From positions 31,208-95,207 of the forward strand of contig NZ_JAJIRQ010000011.1 of NCBI RefSeq assembly GCF_025717605.1: a stretch of 64,000 nucleotides of DNA, given 5' to 3'. The position numbers and the translations under genes were made by a program. Below are positions 1-10,551 of this stretch, in pieces. The DNA is from Paucibacter sp. TC2R-5 (GTDB lineage: Bacteria > Pseudomonadota > Gammaproteobacteria > Burkholderiales > Burkholderiaceae_C). The stretch's first letter is position 1. The number at the start of each line of letters is the position of its first letter. The notes under the pieces were generated by a model, which made no database searches, had not been told where the DNA came from, and saw only the letters and a program-made list of their open reading frames with translations.

Positions 1-277
1 GGTCACTCAGAAAGAGCTTGGAGATATCCCAGAGCGTGTCGCCGCGCTTGACGGTATGCGAGTCCGGCGCGTTGGGCGCCAGCTCACTCAAGGCTACGCC
101 GGCCTGCGCCACGCGCTCGGCCGTGGCGCGCTGCTGGTCGGTGATGGGGAGTGACGCGGTCTGCGCCCAGACCGTGGGCGCCGCGCCTGTAGCGCTCAAG
201 AGGCAGATGCCGGCCGCTCGCAGGCTCAAGCCCAGCATGGTGCGGCGGGGAATATTCGTGTTTTCGCAAAAAGGCAT
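1..277 (-). CDS. LysM peptidoglycan-binding domain protein (partial, 3' end outside window)
   Basis: The reading frame runs leftward off the window, so only about 92 N-terminal residues are visible. They give a signal peptide (arginine pair near the start, hydrophobic stretch, cleavage after a V-W-A-Q type site) and then the beginning of a LysM repeat with the hallmark V-K-R-G-D-T-L-W-D-I-S. LysM domains bind the glycan chain of peptidoglycan, so an exported cell-wall-binding protein is expected. I chose the ATG at 277 because GAGAG lies about 8 nt upstream and it gives a complete signal peptide; an ATG at 238 is the alternative. It is transcribed divergently from def. A LysM protein beside def is a common Burkholderiales arrangement. 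What follows the LysM repeat cannot be seen. Confidence 0.8.
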   Translation of the reverse strand, partial: MPFCENTNIPRRTMLGLSLRAAGICLLSATGAAPTVWAQTASLPITDQQRATAERVAQAGVALSELAPNAPDSHTVKRGDTLWDISKLFLSD

Positions 278-520
278 TGAGCACTCTCTGCCGCGACGGG
301 ATGCGGCTCTGGGTTGACTTGTTTTACGGCGCAAACGGCGGGCGAATTGCCGATTGCATAGACCTGCAAGCGGCCAAGCTTGCGCATTTCAGCGAAAATC
401 CACCCGGCCGCGACGATTCTGCCCCCAAAAACAGGCCGTCGCAACGAACAAAACAAGGGCTTTCGCCCTCTTGCAAGCACTTACAAATAGGCGTTGTGCC
501 CCGTTCACAGCGCGAGAATC

Positions 521-1039
521 ATGGCGATATTGAATATTTTGCGTTACCCCGACCCACGTTTGCACACCGTGGCCACGGCCGTGGTGGTTGTTGATGCCCG
601 CATCCAGCGTTTGGTCGACGATATGTTGGAGACCATGTACAGCGCCGAAGGCGTGGGCTTGGCGGCCAGCCAAGTCGATGTGCATGAGCGGGTGGTTGTG
701 ATGGACACCTCGGAAGGTCGCGACGACCCCCGCGTTTTGATCAACCCCGAGTTGATCAAAACCAGCGCCGAGTTCACCGAGGGCGAAGAGGGCTGCCTGT
801 CGGTGCCGCAGATCTACGACAAAATCCCCCGCTACTCGCGCGTCACGGTGCGGGCCTTGAATCGCGAAGGCCAGCCCTATGAGTTCGACGCCGAGGGGCT
901 GTTGGCCGTCTGCGTTCAACATGAGATGGATCATTTGATGGGCAAGGTATTCGTTGACTACCTGAGCCCGCTCAAGCGCGAACGCATCAAGACCAAGATG
1001 CTCAAAAAATCGCGCGAAGAAGATGGCCGTCGGCGCTGA
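521..1039 (+). CDS. def: Peptide deformylase
   Basis: Removes the N-formyl group from nascent polypeptides in the cytoplasm. The 172-residue protein has all three family motifs: GVGLAASQ (44-51), EGCLSVP (90-96, with the metal-ligand Cys92) and HEMDH (134-138, metal-binding histidines and catalytic Glu). The start at 521 gives the standard [11 protein letters not shown] beginning; a longer in-frame start at 494 would add nine residues that do not look like the family. fmt follows after only three bases, so formylation and deformylation enzymes are very probably co-transcribed. Length and motifs are normal, and I expect an active Fe/Zn enzyme. Confidence 0.97.
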   Translation: MAILNILRYPDPRLHTVATAVVVVDARIQRLVDDMLETMYSAEGVGLAASQVDVHERVVVMDTSEGRDDPRVLINPELIKTSAEFTEGEEGCLSVPQIYDKIPRYSRVTVRALNREGQPYEFDAEGLLAVCVQHEMDHLMGKVFVDYLSPLKRERIKTKMLKKSREEDGRRR

Positions 1040-1042
1040 GTG

Positions 1043-2002
1043 ATGACGGCTCCGCTTCGCGTCATATTTGCCGGTACGCCCGAGTTCGCGGCTACTGCCC
1101 TGAAGGCTCTGCTGGACGCGGGTTTCAGCGTGCCGCTGGTGTTGACCCAGCCTGACCGGCCGGCCGGGCGCGGCATGAAGCTGCAGGCCTCCGCCGTCAA
1201 AGAACTGGCGCTGCAGCATGGCACTGCGGTGGCGCAGCCGCGCAGCCTGCGCCTGGATGGTAAGTTTCCTGAAGACGCCGCCGCTGCCCGGCAGGCCTTG
1301 CTGGACGCTCAGGCTGAGGTGATGGTGGTCGCCGCTTACGGCCTGATCCTGCCGCAATGGGTGTTGGATCTCCCGCCGTTGGGTTGCTTGAACATCCACG
1401 CCTCGCTTTTGCCGCGCTGGCGCGGCGCCGCGCCGATTCACCGGGCGATCGAGGCCGGCGACGCCGAAACCGGCATCACCATCATGCAAATGGATGCGGG
1501 GCTGGATACCGGCGCGATGCTGATGATGGCGCGCGAGCCCATTGAGCCGAGCGACAACACCAGCGCTTTGCATGACCGACTGGCCGCCTTGGGCGGGCAG
1601 ATGATTGTGGCGGCGCTGAAGGCTCCCGCTGCCTCATGGGTGGCGACGCCGCAGCCCAGCGAAGGCGTCAACTACGCCCACAAGATCGAAAAAACCGAGG
1701 CGCAGATCGATTGGGCGCAGCCCGCCGCCCAGATCGAACGTCGCTTGCGCGCTTTTGACCCCTTCCCTGGCGGCTTGACGCAGCTGGACGGCGAGGCGAT
1801 CAAATGCTGGCGTGGCGAGGTCTGCGCCGGCGCCGGCGAGCCGGGCCTGGTCTTGCGTGTGGATGAGCAGGGTGTCGTCGTCGCTTGTGGCGAGCAAGCC
1901 TTGCGCCTGACCGAGCTGCAGCGTGCCGGGGCCAAGCGTTTGCCGGCTCAGGTCTTTTTGCAGGCAAGAGCCATTCCGGTCGGGGCGCGCTTCAGCGCTT
2001 GA
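1043..2002 (+). CDS. fmt: Methionyl-tRNA formyltransferase
   Basis: Formylates initiator Met-tRNA using 10-formyltetrahydrofolate. The 319-residue protein has the Rossmann-like formyltransferase domain with G-T-P-E-F-A near residue 11, the catalytic Asn117 and His119 in L-N-I-H-A-S-L-L-P, and the conserved Asp151 in D-A-G-L-D-T-G. A C-terminal OB-like domain follows from about residue 210. A GTG at 1040 directly precedes the ATG at 1043, so the start is uncertain by one codon. It sits directly behind def, as in most bacteria. Nothing unusual is seen. Confidence 0.97.
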   Translation: MTAPLRVIFAGTPEFAATALKALLDAGFSVPLVLTQPDRPAGRGMKLQASAVKELALQHGTAVAQPRSLRLDGKFPEDAAAARQALLDAQAEVMVVAAYGLILPQWVLDLPPLGCLNIHASLLPRWRGAAPIHRAIEAGDAETGITIMQMDAGLDTGAMLMMAREPIEPSDNTSALHDRLAALGGQMIVAALKAPAASWVATPQPSEGVNYAHKIEKTEAQIDWAQPAAQIERRLRAFDPFPGGLTQLDGEAIKCWRGEVCAGAGEPGLVLRVDEQGVVVACGEQALRLTELQRAGAKRLPAQVFLQARAIPVGARFSA

Positions 2003-2066
2003 AATCGTCGGCAGCGGTCCGATCTATTGGACCGTTATCATCCGTTTCGTTTTCCCAAGGAGTCCT

Positions 2067-2915
2067 ATGTTCAATTTGATGAAGACCGCTATTTTGATGG
2101 CCGCCATCACCGCCTTGTTCATGGCCTTAGGGGGCATGATCGGTGGGCAAAGCGGCATGATGATGGCCTTGCTGGTGGCGCTGGGCATGAATTTCTTCAG
2201 TTATTGGTTTTCCGACAAGCTGGTGCTGAAGATGTACAACGCGCGCGAGGTCGACGAAACCTCGGCCCCGCAGTTTTACACCATGGTCAAGGAGCTGGCG
2301 GCCAAGGCCGAGTTGCCCATGCCGCGCGTCTACATCATCGATGAGGACGCGCCTAACGCCTTCGCCACCGGGCGCAACCCCGAGCATGCGGCGGTGGCGG
2401 CTACCAGCGGCATCATGCGCGTCTTGTCCGCCGCCGAGTTGCGCGGCGTGATGGCGCATGAGTTGGCCCATGTCAAACACCGGGATATCTTGATCAGCAC
2501 CATCAGCGCGACGATGGCGGGTGCCATTTCGATGCTGGCCAATTTTGCGATGTTCTTCGGCGGGCGCAATAGCGAGGGGCGCAGCAGCAACCCGCTGGTC
2601 GGATTGCTGGTGATGATCTTGGCGCCGCTGGCCGCCAGCGTGATCCAGATGGCGATCAGCCGCGCACGCGAGTTTGAAGCCGACCGGGGTGGTGCCGAGA
2701 TTGCCGGCGACCCGCAGGCGCTGGCCTCGGCGCTGACCAAGATTCACAATTTCGCCCAGCGCATCCCGATGGCTGCGGCCGAGAGGCACCCCGAAACGGC
2801 GCAGATGATGATCATGAATCCGCTCTCCGGCAAAGGTCTGGCGGGGCTGTTCAGCACCCACCCGGCGACCGAGGAGCGCGTCGCCCGCTTGATGGAAATG
2901 GCGCAGCGCCGGTGA
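2067..2915 (+). CDS. htpX: Membrane zinc metalloprotease HtpX
   Basis: Inner-membrane M48 peptidase involved in membrane-protein quality control. The 282-residue protein has two N-terminal membrane segments (about 5-20 and 30-47), the zinc motif HELAH at 131-135 followed by K-H-R-D, two more hydrophobic stretches (about 145-200), and the third-ligand region E-F-E-A-D-R near residue 204. The start at 2067 is supported by AAGGAG 5-10 bases upstream; the frame is open further 5' but that part overlaps fmt. It lies 64 bases after fmt, so co-transcription is possible. Family length and motifs are intact. Confidence 0.96.
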   Translation: MFNLMKTAILMAAITALFMALGGMIGGQSGMMMALLVALGMNFFSYWFSDKLVLKMYNAREVDETSAPQFYTMVKELAAKAELPMPRVYIIDEDAPNAFATGRNPEHAAVAATSGIMRVLSAAELRGVMAHELAHVKHRDILISTISATMAGAISMLANFAMFFGGRNSEGRSSNPLVGLLVMILAPLAASVIQMAISRAREFEADRGGAEIAGDPQALASALTKIHNFAQRIPMAAAERHPETAQMMIMNPLSGKGLAGLFSTHPATEERVARLMEMAQRR

Positions 2916-2968
2916 CACGGCCGAGCTTTCACTCAAGCGCTGAACCAAATGAGCCGATACACAGCGCT

Positions 2969-3385
2969 ATGAAACCAGCTTTTAAATCAGCTTTTGCGTC
3001 AGTTCGTGCGCTGCCCCTGTTCTGTCTGCTCTTGCTGACCGGCTGCGAGCAATTAGGCATCGAAGACCCCGCCAAATTGGCCGCCGCCAAGGAAGCCGAG
3101 GGCAAGGCCATCGGGAGCGCGTGCCGCAATGCCATGCGCGCGATTGAGGACTGCTACACGCTCAACCCCAAGGCGCAAAAAGCCGCTGTCTTCAATGGCT
3201 GGAAGGAGATGGACGAGTACATGCGCGAGAACAAGCTCGAAGGAGTGGCACCGGTGGTGCCGCGCACGCCTATCGTCAAGCCCGGCGCCGAGCCGGAAGA
3301 AGAAAGCAAACCCAAGGCCAAAGGTGGCGACGGCGCCGATGACAAGGCCGAGGGCAAAGCCAGCAAGCCCAAAGCTGCACATTGA
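2969..3385 (+). CDS. Small lipoprotein of unknown function
   Basis: A 138-residue protein with a lipoprotein signal: basic N-terminus, hydrophobic core and lipobox L-L-T-G-C with the acylated Cys at 26. The mature part has a short Cys-containing segment (S-A-C-R-N and E-D-C-Y-T, possibly a disulphide), then a Pro/Lys/Glu-rich, probably disordered tail ending in K-P-K-A-A-H. I do not recognise a functional family. Anchoring in the membrane facing the periplasm is inferred from the signal. The gene follows htpX by 53 bases and ends just before a strong hairpin terminator. The low-complexity tail could span the peptidoglycan. Confidence 0.85.
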   Translation: MKPAFKSAFASVRALPLFCLLLLTGCEQLGIEDPAKLAAAKEAEGKAIGSACRNAMRAIEDCYTLNPKAQKAAVFNGWKEMDEYMRENKLEGVAPVVPRTPIVKPGAEPEEESKPKAKGGDGADDKAEGKASKPKAAH

Positions 3386-3412
3386 GCTGCCCATTTAGCC
3401 GGCAAGGAAGAT

Positions 3413-3447
3413 AAAGCCGCCGCGTGTATTCGCCGCGGCTTTTTTGC
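3413..3447 (+). terminator. Rho-independent terminator after the lipoprotein gene
   Basis: AAAGCCGC (3413-3420) pairs with GCGGCTTT (3435-3442) across a 14-nt loop, followed by a T run. It closes the def-fmt-htpX-lipoprotein direction. Confidence 0.8.
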
Positions 3448-3556
3448 TTTCTATGCCTTCGCGGCTGCATTCCGTCGCAGCGCAGGCCGGCGCGGCATTG
3501 ATCGGCGAGATGATGAGGGCATTGCAAAGCAAGACCCGCTTACAGGAGCTCTCCCC

Positions 3557-4318
3557 ATGTTGAATCGCCGCACAGTTTTCGCCGCCGCCAGCGCTGCCAT
3601 TTTGTCCAATTTCGCTTTTGCGGCGCCTGCGCAGGCCTGGACCTGGGGCTTCAATGAACAGGTCAAGGCATCGGGTGAAACGGTCAGCGAAAGCCGCGAT
3701 CTGGGGGCATTCGACGCCATCAGCCTTTCCGGCAATTACAAGGTCGTGGTGCGTCAAGGCTCCGCCGTCAAGCTTGAACTCAAGGCCGACAAGAGTTTTC
3801 TGCCGCTGATCGAAACCCGGGTGGTCGAGGGCAGCAAAGGCCGCACCTTGGAGATCGGCAACAAGAAGGGCTATAGCTTTTCAGGCCGCAACGAGCCGCA
3901 AATCACCGTGGTGCTGCCTCAGCTGCGTGCGATCGCCATTGCCGGCTCTGGTGATGTGCGGGTCGAGGCGATGAAGACGCCGGCGGTCAACGTCAGCGTC
4001 AGCGGTTCGGGCGATGTTGATCTGCTTGAGCTCAGCGGCGACAGCTTGAGCGTGCAGGTCAGCGGCAGCGGTGACATCAAGGCCCGCGGCCGCGTGGGCC
4101 AGTTCAGCCTGTCGGTGGCCGGCAGCGGCGATGTCGATGCGCGCGGACTGCAGGCCGACGAGGTCAAGGCCAGCATCGCCGGCAGTGGCAATGCCACCGT
4201 GCATGCGGTCAAGACCTTGAAGGTCTCCATCGCCGGCTCGGGCGATGTGGCCTACCTCGGCTCACCCGTGCTCAGCAGCTCGGTGGCCGGCTACGGTGCG
4301 ATTACCAAGCTCAACTGA
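3557..4318 (+). CDS. DUF2807 (head GIN domain) secreted protein
   Basis: A 253-residue exported protein: signal peptide to about residue 27 (cleavage near A-P-A-Q-A), then a DUF2807 / head-GIN domain. The domain is a solenoid of short repeats with a recurring S-G-S-G-D-V or I-A-G-S-G-D-V motif, at least six times between residues 125 and 240, typical of a right-handed beta-helix. The family is widespread in Bacteroidetes and Proteobacteria; its function is poorly defined, and adhesin-like or surface roles have been suggested. CAGGAG lies about 8 bases before the start. It has its own unit, set off from upstream genes by a terminator. Confidence 0.9.
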   Translation: MLNRRTVFAAASAAILSNFAFAAPAQAWTWGFNEQVKASGETVSESRDLGAFDAISLSGNYKVVVRQGSAVKLELKADKSFLPLIETRVVEGSKGRTLEIGNKKGYSFSGRNEPQITVVLPQLRAIAIAGSGDVRVEAMKTPAVNVSVSGSGDVDLLELSGDSLSVQVSGSGDIKARGRVGQFSLSVAGSGDVDARGLQADEVKASIAGSGNATVHAVKTLKVSIAGSGDVAYLGSPVLSSSVAGYGAITKLN

Positions 4319-4353
4319 GCCGCCGGCGGGCCTCGCCCGACGACAATCGGGGT

Positions 4354-5076
4354 ATGAACAGAGAAGCAGCGGCGCTGTGGCGCCACCCCGAATTTCGCAA
4401 GGGCTCGCGCGAGATGATGAGCATAGGCCTGGGCATTTCGGCCTGGGGCTTGGTGACCGGCGTGGCCATGGTCAAGAGCGGCTTGTCGGTGCCGCTGGCG
4501 CTGTTGATGAGCTTGGTGGTGTTTGCCGGCAGCTCTCAACTGGCCGCATTGCCCCTGATTGCCAGCGGCGCGCCGCTGTGGGTGCTGTGGGCCACCGCTT
4601 TTTGCGTCAACTTGCGCTTCGTGATTTTCAGCGCGCAGTGGCGCATGTATTTCGGCCATCTGCCGCGGCTGCAGCGCCTGAGCCTGGCTTACTTTGCCGC
4701 CGACTTGAACTATGTCGCCTTTATGCGGCGCTACCCCGAGCCCAAACCTGGCCCCGGACAAATACCTTATTACGCCGGCGGGGCGGCCTGGACTTGGGCT
4801 TCTTGGCAAGTGCCCTCCATCATCGGCATACTCGCGGCCGACCGGGTGCCGACCGAATGGGGCCTGGGATTCGCCGGCGTGCTGGCCTTGCTGGGTCTGG
4901 CTTTCTCCCTGTTGAAGGACCGCAATGCCTGGGTGTCGGGGGCAGTGGCGAGCTGCGCGGCGGTGGCTGCCTATGGCCTGCCGCTGCGGCTCAATATTCT
5001 GGTGGCTATCTCGGTGGCGGTGGCGGCAGGGCTGTTGATGGAACATTGGCTGCCTGAGCGCAAGGTGCACGAATGA
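4354..5076 (+). CDS. azlC: AzlC-family branched-chain amino acid exporter, large subunit
   Basis: Integral inner-membrane protein of 240 residues with about seven hydrophobic segments. The AzlC signature is visible: the F-A-G-S-S-Q-L-A-A region and the C-V-N-L-R-F stretch. AzlC works with the small AzlD subunit in exporting branched-chain (and related) amino acids. The next gene encodes AzlD and overlaps this one by four bases (ATGA), which argues for translational coupling and a two-subunit transporter. No regulator of the pair is adjacent. Confidence 0.9.
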   Translation: MNREAAALWRHPEFRKGSREMMSIGLGISAWGLVTGVAMVKSGLSVPLALLMSLVVFAGSSQLAALPLIASGAPLWVLWATAFCVNLRFVIFSAQWRMYFGHLPRLQRLSLAYFAADLNYVAFMRRYPEPKPGPGQIPYYAGGAAWTWASWQVPSIIGILAADRVPTEWGLGFAGVLALLGLAFSLLKDRNAWVSGAVASCAAVAAYGLPLRLNILVAISVAVAAGLLMEHWLPERKVHE

Positions 5077-5402
5077 CTGACTGGGAAATCGTTGCCGGCA
5101 TCCTCGGAATGGCCCTGATCACCGCCCTGACGCGCGGCTTCTTTTTGATCTCCAACAAGGCCTTGCCGATGCCCGACTGGGCCAAGCAGGGCTTGCGCTA
5201 TGCGCCGCTGGCGGCCTTGGCGGCGGTGATCGTGCCGGAGATCGTGATGACGCAAGGGGCTTTGATCAACACCTGGCAAGACGCCCGGCTCTACGCCACG
5301 GCGGTCGGTACGGCCTATTTCTTCTGGCGCGGCGGCATCCTCGGCACCATCATCAGCGGCACCGCCGTGATGTTGTTGTTGCGTATTGGGCTGGGTTGGT
5401 AA
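5073..5402 (+). CDS. azlD: AzlD-family small transporter subunit
   Basis: A 109-residue, very hydrophobic protein with about four membrane segments, the normal size of AzlD. It contains the family's T-R-x-x-F segment and the R-Y-A-P-L-A-A-L-A-A region. It overlaps azlC by ATGA and presumably forms the exporter with it. No promoter of its own is needed or seen. Confidence 0.9.
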   Translation: MTDWEIVAGILGMALITALTRGFFLISNKALPMPDWAKQGLRYAPLAALAAVIVPEIVMTQGALINTWQDARLYATAVGTAYFFWRGGILGTIISGTAVMLLLRIGLGW

Positions 5403-5475
5403 CCCGGCTGATCGGCACAAGGCAAAGGGCTTGGTAAGCTAGCGACCATTGCATTTACATACCGGGCCTTACTTC

Positions 5476-6672
5476 ATGAATGTCATCCGTTTTTCCGATT
5501 TGATCGCCGCCGGCAAGGTCGCCGGCCAGCGCGTTTTCATCCGTGCCGACCTCAATGTGCCGCAAGATGATGCGGGCAATATCACAGAAGATACCCGCAT
5601 CCGTGCGTCCATCCCCTGCATCGAGCAGGCCTTGAAGGCCGGCGCTGCCGTGATGGTGACCTCGCATCTGGGCCGCCCGACCGAGGGGGAGTTCAAGCCT
5701 GAAGATTCGTTGGCACCTGTGGCAAAACGCATGGGCGAGTTGCTGGGCCGCGAGGTCAAGGTCGTGGCCAACTGGGTCGACGGCGTCAGCGTCGTACCTG
5801 GTGAACTGGTTTTGCTGGAGAACTGCCGCGTCAACAAGGGCGAGAAGAAGAACGACGAGGCGCTGGCCAAGAAGATGGCCGCGCTGTGCGACATCTTCGT
5901 CAATGACGCCTTCGGCACCGCCCACCGCGCCGAAGGCACGACCTATGGCATTGCGCAGTTTGCAAAAATTGCCTGCGCCGGCCCCCTGCTGGCGGCCGAG
6001 ATTGACGCCATCACGAAAGCGCTGGCCACGCCAAAACGGCCCCTGCTTGCTATCGTCGCCGGCTCCAAAGTCTCAACCAAGTTGACCATTCTGAAGGCGC
6101 TGTCCGACAAGGTGGACGGCTTGATCGTCGGCGGCGGCATTGCCAACACCTTCATGCTGGCTGCGGGGCTCAAGATCGGCAAATCGCTGGCCGAGCCTGA
6201 TTTGGTGCCTGAAGCTCAAGCCGTGATCGCGGCGATGAAGGCGCGCGGCGCGGCGGTGCCGATCCCGGTTGATGTGGTGGTGGCCAAGCGTTTCGCGGCC
6301 GACGCCGAGGCGACGGTCAAAGCCGCTGCTGATGTCGCCGACGACGACTTGATCCTGGACATCGGCCCGCAGACCGCCGCCATGCTGGCTGAGCAACTCA
6401 AGGCTGCCGGCACCATCGTCTGGAACGGCCCGGTCGGCGTCTTCGAGTTTGACGCTTTTGCTCATGGCACCGAGACGATTGCGCGCGCCATTGCGGCGTC
6501 CAGCGCCTTCAGCATCGCTGGTGGCGGCGACACGCTGGCAGCGATCGCCAAATACGGCATCGAAAAGGACGTGGGCTATATCTCCACCGGCGGCGGCGCT
6601 TTCCTGGAGATTTTGGAGGGCAAGACCTTGCCCGCCTTCGAGATTTTGAGCCAGCGCGCGCAAGAGGCCTGA
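5476..6672 (+). CDS. pgk: Phosphoglycerate kinase
   Basis: Glycolytic/gluconeogenic kinase interconverting 1,3-bisphosphoglycerate + ADP and 3-phosphoglycerate + ATP. The 398-residue protein has the N-lobe substrate motifs R-A-D-L-N-V-P and T-S-H-L-G-R-P, the hinge, and the C-lobe nucleotide motifs including G-G-G-D-T-L near residue 352. The start at 5476 (M-N-V-I-R-F-S-D-L) is typical; an upstream in-frame ATG at 5449 adds unrelated residues. It heads a stretch rich in glycolytic genes (maeB, pyk, fba), though separated by other genes. Confidence 0.97.
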   Translation: MNVIRFSDLIAAGKVAGQRVFIRADLNVPQDDAGNITEDTRIRASIPCIEQALKAGAAVMVTSHLGRPTEGEFKPEDSLAPVAKRMGELLGREVKVVANWVDGVSVVPGELVLLENCRVNKGEKKNDEALAKKMAALCDIFVNDAFGTAHRAEGTTYGIAQFAKIACAGPLLAAEIDAITKALATPKRPLLAIVAGSKVSTKLTILKALSDKVDGLIVGGGIANTFMLAAGLKIGKSLAEPDLVPEAQAVIAAMKARGAAVPIPVDVVVAKRFAADAEATVKAAADVADDDLILDIGPQTAAMLAEQLKAAGTIVWNGPVGVFEFDAFAHGTETIARAIAASSAFSIAGGGDTLAAIAKYGIEKDVGYISTGGGAFLEILEGKTLPAFEILSQRAQEA

Positions 6673-6721
6673 TCCCGCAAATCCAGCGCCTTGCCTGAAC
6701 GCAGCAAACTCGCCCAAGCCG

Positions 6722-8038
6722 ATGATTCTTCGCCGTCTTTTGCTGGGTTTGCTCTTGTCGACCTTGCTGGCGCTGTATGCCAATGAGAACTGGATGACGC
6801 GCACCGTGGTCATCGACGCCAGCAGCCACAAGCTGAGTCAGATCGCCGCCGTCAATGACCAAGAGGAGGGCGGCCACAGCGTCGCTCGGGTCGAGCAGCA
6901 GGGTTCGGGCTGGGTCCTGCACTGTGACATCAAGACCGGCTACGAATGGCCGTTTTGCGATCTGCAAATACGCCTCGGCATGGGGACGCAAGGCATAGAC
7001 CTGACCCAGTTCGACAGCTTGCGCCTGTGGGTGCGTGCCAGCGGGCCAGAGCCGCGCCAGCAGGTGCGGGTCTTTCTGCGCAACTTTGATCCGGCTTATT
7101 CAAGTTCGAAAAGCGTGGCCGACCTGAAGCCGCATGAGGTCGTGTTTGACCCGGCCGCCGAAGCCCAGCCGGTCGAATTCCGGCTGGCGCAATTCATGGT
7201 CGCTTCCTGGTGGGTGCAAGAGCATCCGCTGCCGACGCCCTTGCTGGGCCCGCAACTGGGCCGCGTCACCTTGCTCAGCCTGACGACCGGCGGGCAAGTG
7301 GTGCCGGGCGAGCACAAGATTTACCTGGACCGGGCCGAGTTTGTTGGCCTGTGGGTGCAGCCGGCGACGTTTCGGCTGGGCGTCATCGCGGTGTGGGTGC
7401 TGAGCATGGGTCTCTTTTTGCTGTGGGATTGGCGCCGCAGCCGACTCCGGCTGAGCCGGACCCTGCGCCGCAAGCGCGAGTTGCAAAAAGCCAATGCACG
7501 CTTGGTGATGCGCTCGGATGAGTACGAGGCCAAGGCCCATCATGACGGCTTGACCGGACTGTCTAACCGCACAGGCCTGCAGCATGATTTGAAGCTGCTG
7601 ATCCGTGCGCAAGAGGAATTGCTGTTCCCGCTGGCGATCGTGTTTGTCGACATCGATCATTTCAAACGCATCAACGATACGCTGGGGCATGACGCCGGCG
7701 ACGAGGTCCTGAAGTTTTTTGCCTTCAATCTGAAGGCCAATATCCAGCGGGAAGATTTGCTCGCCCGCTGGGGCGGCGAGGAATTCGTCTTGATGATGCC
7801 GCAGACGACTGAAACTGAGGCGGTGGCCGTGGCCGAGCGCCTGCGCCAGCACTTGACGGGCTTGGCTTGGCCGGCCGGCCTGCAAGTCACCAGCAGCTTC
7901 GGTGTCGCGCAGGCCGACAGCGAAGCGACCATCGAGGCCGCCGTCAGCGCGGCCGACCAAGCGATGTACCGAGCCAAGCGCCTGGGCCGCAACCGGGTGG
8001 AGCATGGCGCATCGGCGCAAGACGCGGAGACGACCTAA
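6722..8038 (+). CDS. Membrane-bound diguanylate cyclase (GGDEF) with periplasmic sensor domain
   Basis: Makes cyclic di-GMP from two GTP. The 438-residue protein has a membrane segment at about 6-22, a periplasmic domain of about 190 residues with a beta-rich, carbohydrate-binding-module-like look, a second membrane segment at about 218-238, a short basic coiled linker and a GGDEF domain. The active-site motif is GGEEF at 351-355, with F-V-D-I-D-H-F-K-R-I-N-D upstream, so catalysis should be intact. The feedback I-site reads Q-R-E-D instead of R-x-x-D, so product inhibition may be weak. The sensed signal is unknown. It starts 49 bases after pgk and may be co-transcribed. Confidence 0.92.
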   Translation: MILRRLLLGLLLSTLLALYANENWMTRTVVIDASSHKLSQIAAVNDQEEGGHSVARVEQQGSGWVLHCDIKTGYEWPFCDLQIRLGMGTQGIDLTQFDSLRLWVRASGPEPRQQVRVFLRNFDPAYSSSKSVADLKPHEVVFDPAAEAQPVEFRLAQFMVASWWVQEHPLPTPLLGPQLGRVTLLSLTTGGQVVPGEHKIYLDRAEFVGLWVQPATFRLGVIAVWVLSMGLFLLWDWRRSRLRLSRTLRRKRELQKANARLVMRSDEYEAKAHHDGLTGLSNRTGLQHDLKLLIRAQEELLFPLAIVFVDIDHFKRINDTLGHDAGDEVLKFFAFNLKANIQREDLLARWGGEEFVLMMPQTTETEAVAVAERLRQHLTGLAWPAGLQVTSSFGVAQADSEATIEAAVSAADQAMYRAKRLGRNRVEHGASAQDAETT

Positions 8039-8136
8039 GGTTTTGCCATCTTTGCATGACGCCTAAAGCACTCGGCATCGAATGGATGGAATCGGCAGGC
8101 TAAGCTGCCGCCAGTTTGAATAATCAGGAGACCGCG

Positions 8137-10467
8137 ATGAGCAAGAAGATGGACGATTTGTCCCCGGCCGAAGCTGCGCTGCGCGAAGCCGCGCTCGAAT
8201 ACCACCGCGCACCGACGCGCGGCAAGATTGCGGTCACTCCCACCAAGGCCTTGTCCAACCAGCGCGACCTGTCCCTGGCCTATTCGCCCGGTGTGGCTTA
8301 TGCCTGTTTGGCGATCGAGCAGGACCCCGCGCTGGCGGCCGAGTACACCTCGCGCGCCAATCTGGTCGGCGTGATCACCAATGGCACGGCGGTGCTAGGC
8401 CTGGGTGATATCGGCCCCTTGGCGTCCAAACCGGTGATGGAGGGTAAGGGTTGCTTGTTCAAGAAATTCGCCGGCATCGATGTGTTCGACATCGAGCTGG
8501 CCGAGCGCGATCCGGACAAGCTGGTTGAGATGATTGCCGCGATGGAGCCCACGCTGGGCGGCGTCAATCTGGAAGACATCAAGGCGCCTGAATGCTTCTA
8601 CATCGAGAAGAAGCTCAAGGAGCGCATGAATATCCCGGTCTTCCATGATGACCAGCACGGCACGGCCATCATCTCCAGCGCCGCTTTGCTTAATGGCCTG
8701 GAACTGGTCGGCAAGGACATCGCGAAAGTTAAGCTGGCGGTGTCGGGTGCCGGTGCGGCGGCGATTGCTTGCCTGGACGTGATGGTGGGTCTGGGCGTGA
8801 AGCGCGAGAACATTTACGTCTGCGACTCCAAAGGCGTGATCCAGGATCAGCGCGAGGACGCCAAGGCCGGCAAGCTGGACGAGTCGAAGCAGCGCTACTG
8901 CCAAGTTACTTCAGCGCGCAGCTTGGCCGATGTGGTCGACGGTGCCGATGTCTTCCTGGGTTGCTCGGCCGCCGGCGTGCTGACGCAAGAGATGGTTGTC
9001 AAAATGGCTGTGAAGCCCATCATCCTGGCGCTGGCCAACCCGGAGCCGGAGATTCGCCCTGAACTGGCCAAGGCCGTGCGGCCCGATTGCATCATCGCCA
9101 CCGGACGCTCGGACTATCCGAATCAAGTCAACAACGTGCTGTGCTTCCCCTACATCTTCCGTGGCGCGCTGGATTGCGGTGCTTCCAAGATTACGGAAGA
9201 GATGAAACTGGCCTGCGTGCGAGAAATCGCTGCGCTGGCCAAGGCCGAGACCAGCGACGAAGTCGCAGCCGCCTATGCCGGCGAAGAACTGCATTTTGGA
9301 CCTGACTACCTGATCCCCAAGCCTTTTGATGCGCGCTTGATTCTGCGTATCGCGCCGGCGGTGGCCAAGGCCGCGGCCGAGTCCGGCGTGGCGCTGCGGC
9401 CGATCGCCGATCTGGAGGCCTATCGCCAGTCGCTGGAGCGCTATGTTTACCAGACCGGCATGTTCATGCGCCCGGTGTTCACCGCCGCCAAGGCTGCTGT
9501 TCTCAAAGGCGCGGCGCGCGTCATCTACGCCGAAGGCGAGGATGAGCGGGTGCTGCGTGCGGTGCAAGTGGCGCTGGACGAGGGCATCGTCAAGCCGACG
9601 TTGATCGGCCGTCCCGAGGTGATCAGCGCACGGATTGAGCGTGCGGGGCTGCGCCTCAAGCTCGGCGTCGATGTCGCGGTGATAGACCCCGACAACGATG
9701 CGCGCTTCCGTCAATATTGGGAGGCTTATCACGCGGTGCTGGGGCGCCAAGGCGTGACACCCGATATGGCCAAGGCTGCGGTGCGCCGTTCGGCCACCAC
9801 GATTGGCGCGTTGGCGATCAAACTCGGCGACGCCGATGCGATGATTTGTGGCCTGGTCGGGCGCTTTGACAATCATCTGGAGCATGTGTCTGACCTGATC
9901 GGCCTGAAGCCCGGTGCGCGCAACTTCGCCACCATGAATGCGCTGATGCTGGAACAGCACACGCTCTTCATCACCGACACCTTCGTCAACGACCAACCCG
10001 ACGCCGAGCAATTGGCCGAGATTGCCGCGATGGCTGCCGAGGAAGTCAAGCGCTTCGGCCTGCCGCCCAAGCTGGCCTTTGTCTCGCATTCGATGTTCGG
10101 CTCCAGCAAGCGGCCGTCGGCCGTCAAGATGCGCCGGGCTCGCGAGTTGTTTACGCAGCATGCGCCGGATGTTGAATGCGATGGCGAGATGCATGGCGAC
10201 GCGGCGCTGTCTGAGTCGGTGCGCGCCGCCTTTCTGCCTGGCAGTACCTTGAAAGGCTCGGCTAATTTGTTGGTCTTGCCTTCGCTGGACGCGGCCAATA
10301 TCTTGTTCAATGTGTTGAAAGTGACTTGCGGCCACGGTGTGACGGTCGGGCCAATTCTGCTGGGTGCAGCGGCGCCGGTGCATATCTTGACGCCGTCGGC
10401 GACGGTGCGCCGCATCGTCAATATGACGGCGCTGGCGGTAGCGGACGTGTTGGCGACCAAGGGCTGA
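8137..10467 (+). CDS. maeB: NADP-dependent malic enzyme with phosphotransacetylase-like C-terminal domain
   Basis: Oxidatively decarboxylates malate to pyruvate, forming NADPH. The 776-residue protein has an N-terminal malic enzyme domain (about 1-420; S-P-G-V-A-Y near the substrate site, D-D-Q-H-G-T-A, NADP-binding V-S-G-A-G-A-A-A) and a C-terminal phosphate acetyltransferase-like domain (about 430-770). In this family the second domain usually binds acetyl-CoA as a regulator rather than catalysing acetyl transfer. The start at 8137 has CAGGAG seven bases upstream; an ATG-free extension to 8116 is less likely. The next gene, pyk, also yields pyruvate. Confidence 0.95.
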   Translation: MSKKMDDLSPAEAALREAALEYHRAPTRGKIAVTPTKALSNQRDLSLAYSPGVAYACLAIEQDPALAAEYTSRANLVGVITNGTAVLGLGDIGPLASKPVMEGKGCLFKKFAGIDVFDIELAERDPDKLVEMIAAMEPTLGGVNLEDIKAPECFYIEKKLKERMNIPVFHDDQHGTAIISSAALLNGLELVGKDIAKVKLAVSGAGAAAIACLDVMVGLGVKRENIYVCDSKGVIQDQREDAKAGKLDESKQRYCQVTSARSLADVVDGADVFLGCSAAGVLTQEMVVKMAVKPIILALANPEPEIRPELAKAVRPDCIIATGRSDYPNQVNNVLCFPYIFRGALDCGASKITEEMKLACVREIAALAKAETSDEVAAAYAGEELHFGPDYLIPKPFDARLILRIAPAVAKAAAESGVALRPIADLEAYRQSLERYVYQTGMFMRPVFTAAKAAVLKGAARVIYAEGEDERVLRAVQVALDEGIVKPTLIGRPEVISARIERAGLRLKLGVDVAVIDPDNDARFRQYWEAYHAVLGRQGVTPDMAKAAVRRSATTIGALAIKLGDADAMICGLVGRFDNHLEHVSDLIGLKPGARNFATMNALMLEQHTLFITDTFVNDQPDAEQLAEIAAMAAEEVKRFGLPPKLAFVSHSMFGSSKRPSAVKMRRARELFTQHAPDVECDGEMHGDAALSESVRAAFLPGSTLKGSANLLVLPSLDAANILFNVLKVTCGHGVTVGPILLGAAAPVHILTPSATVRRIVNMTALAVADVLATKG

Positions 10468-10551
10468 TGCTGTAACCGCGTGAAACCGGTTTACTGACTT
10501 GAAAGCGGCTCATAATCGGCGCCTGTAACTTTATTTCAGCGAGAGCCCGTC

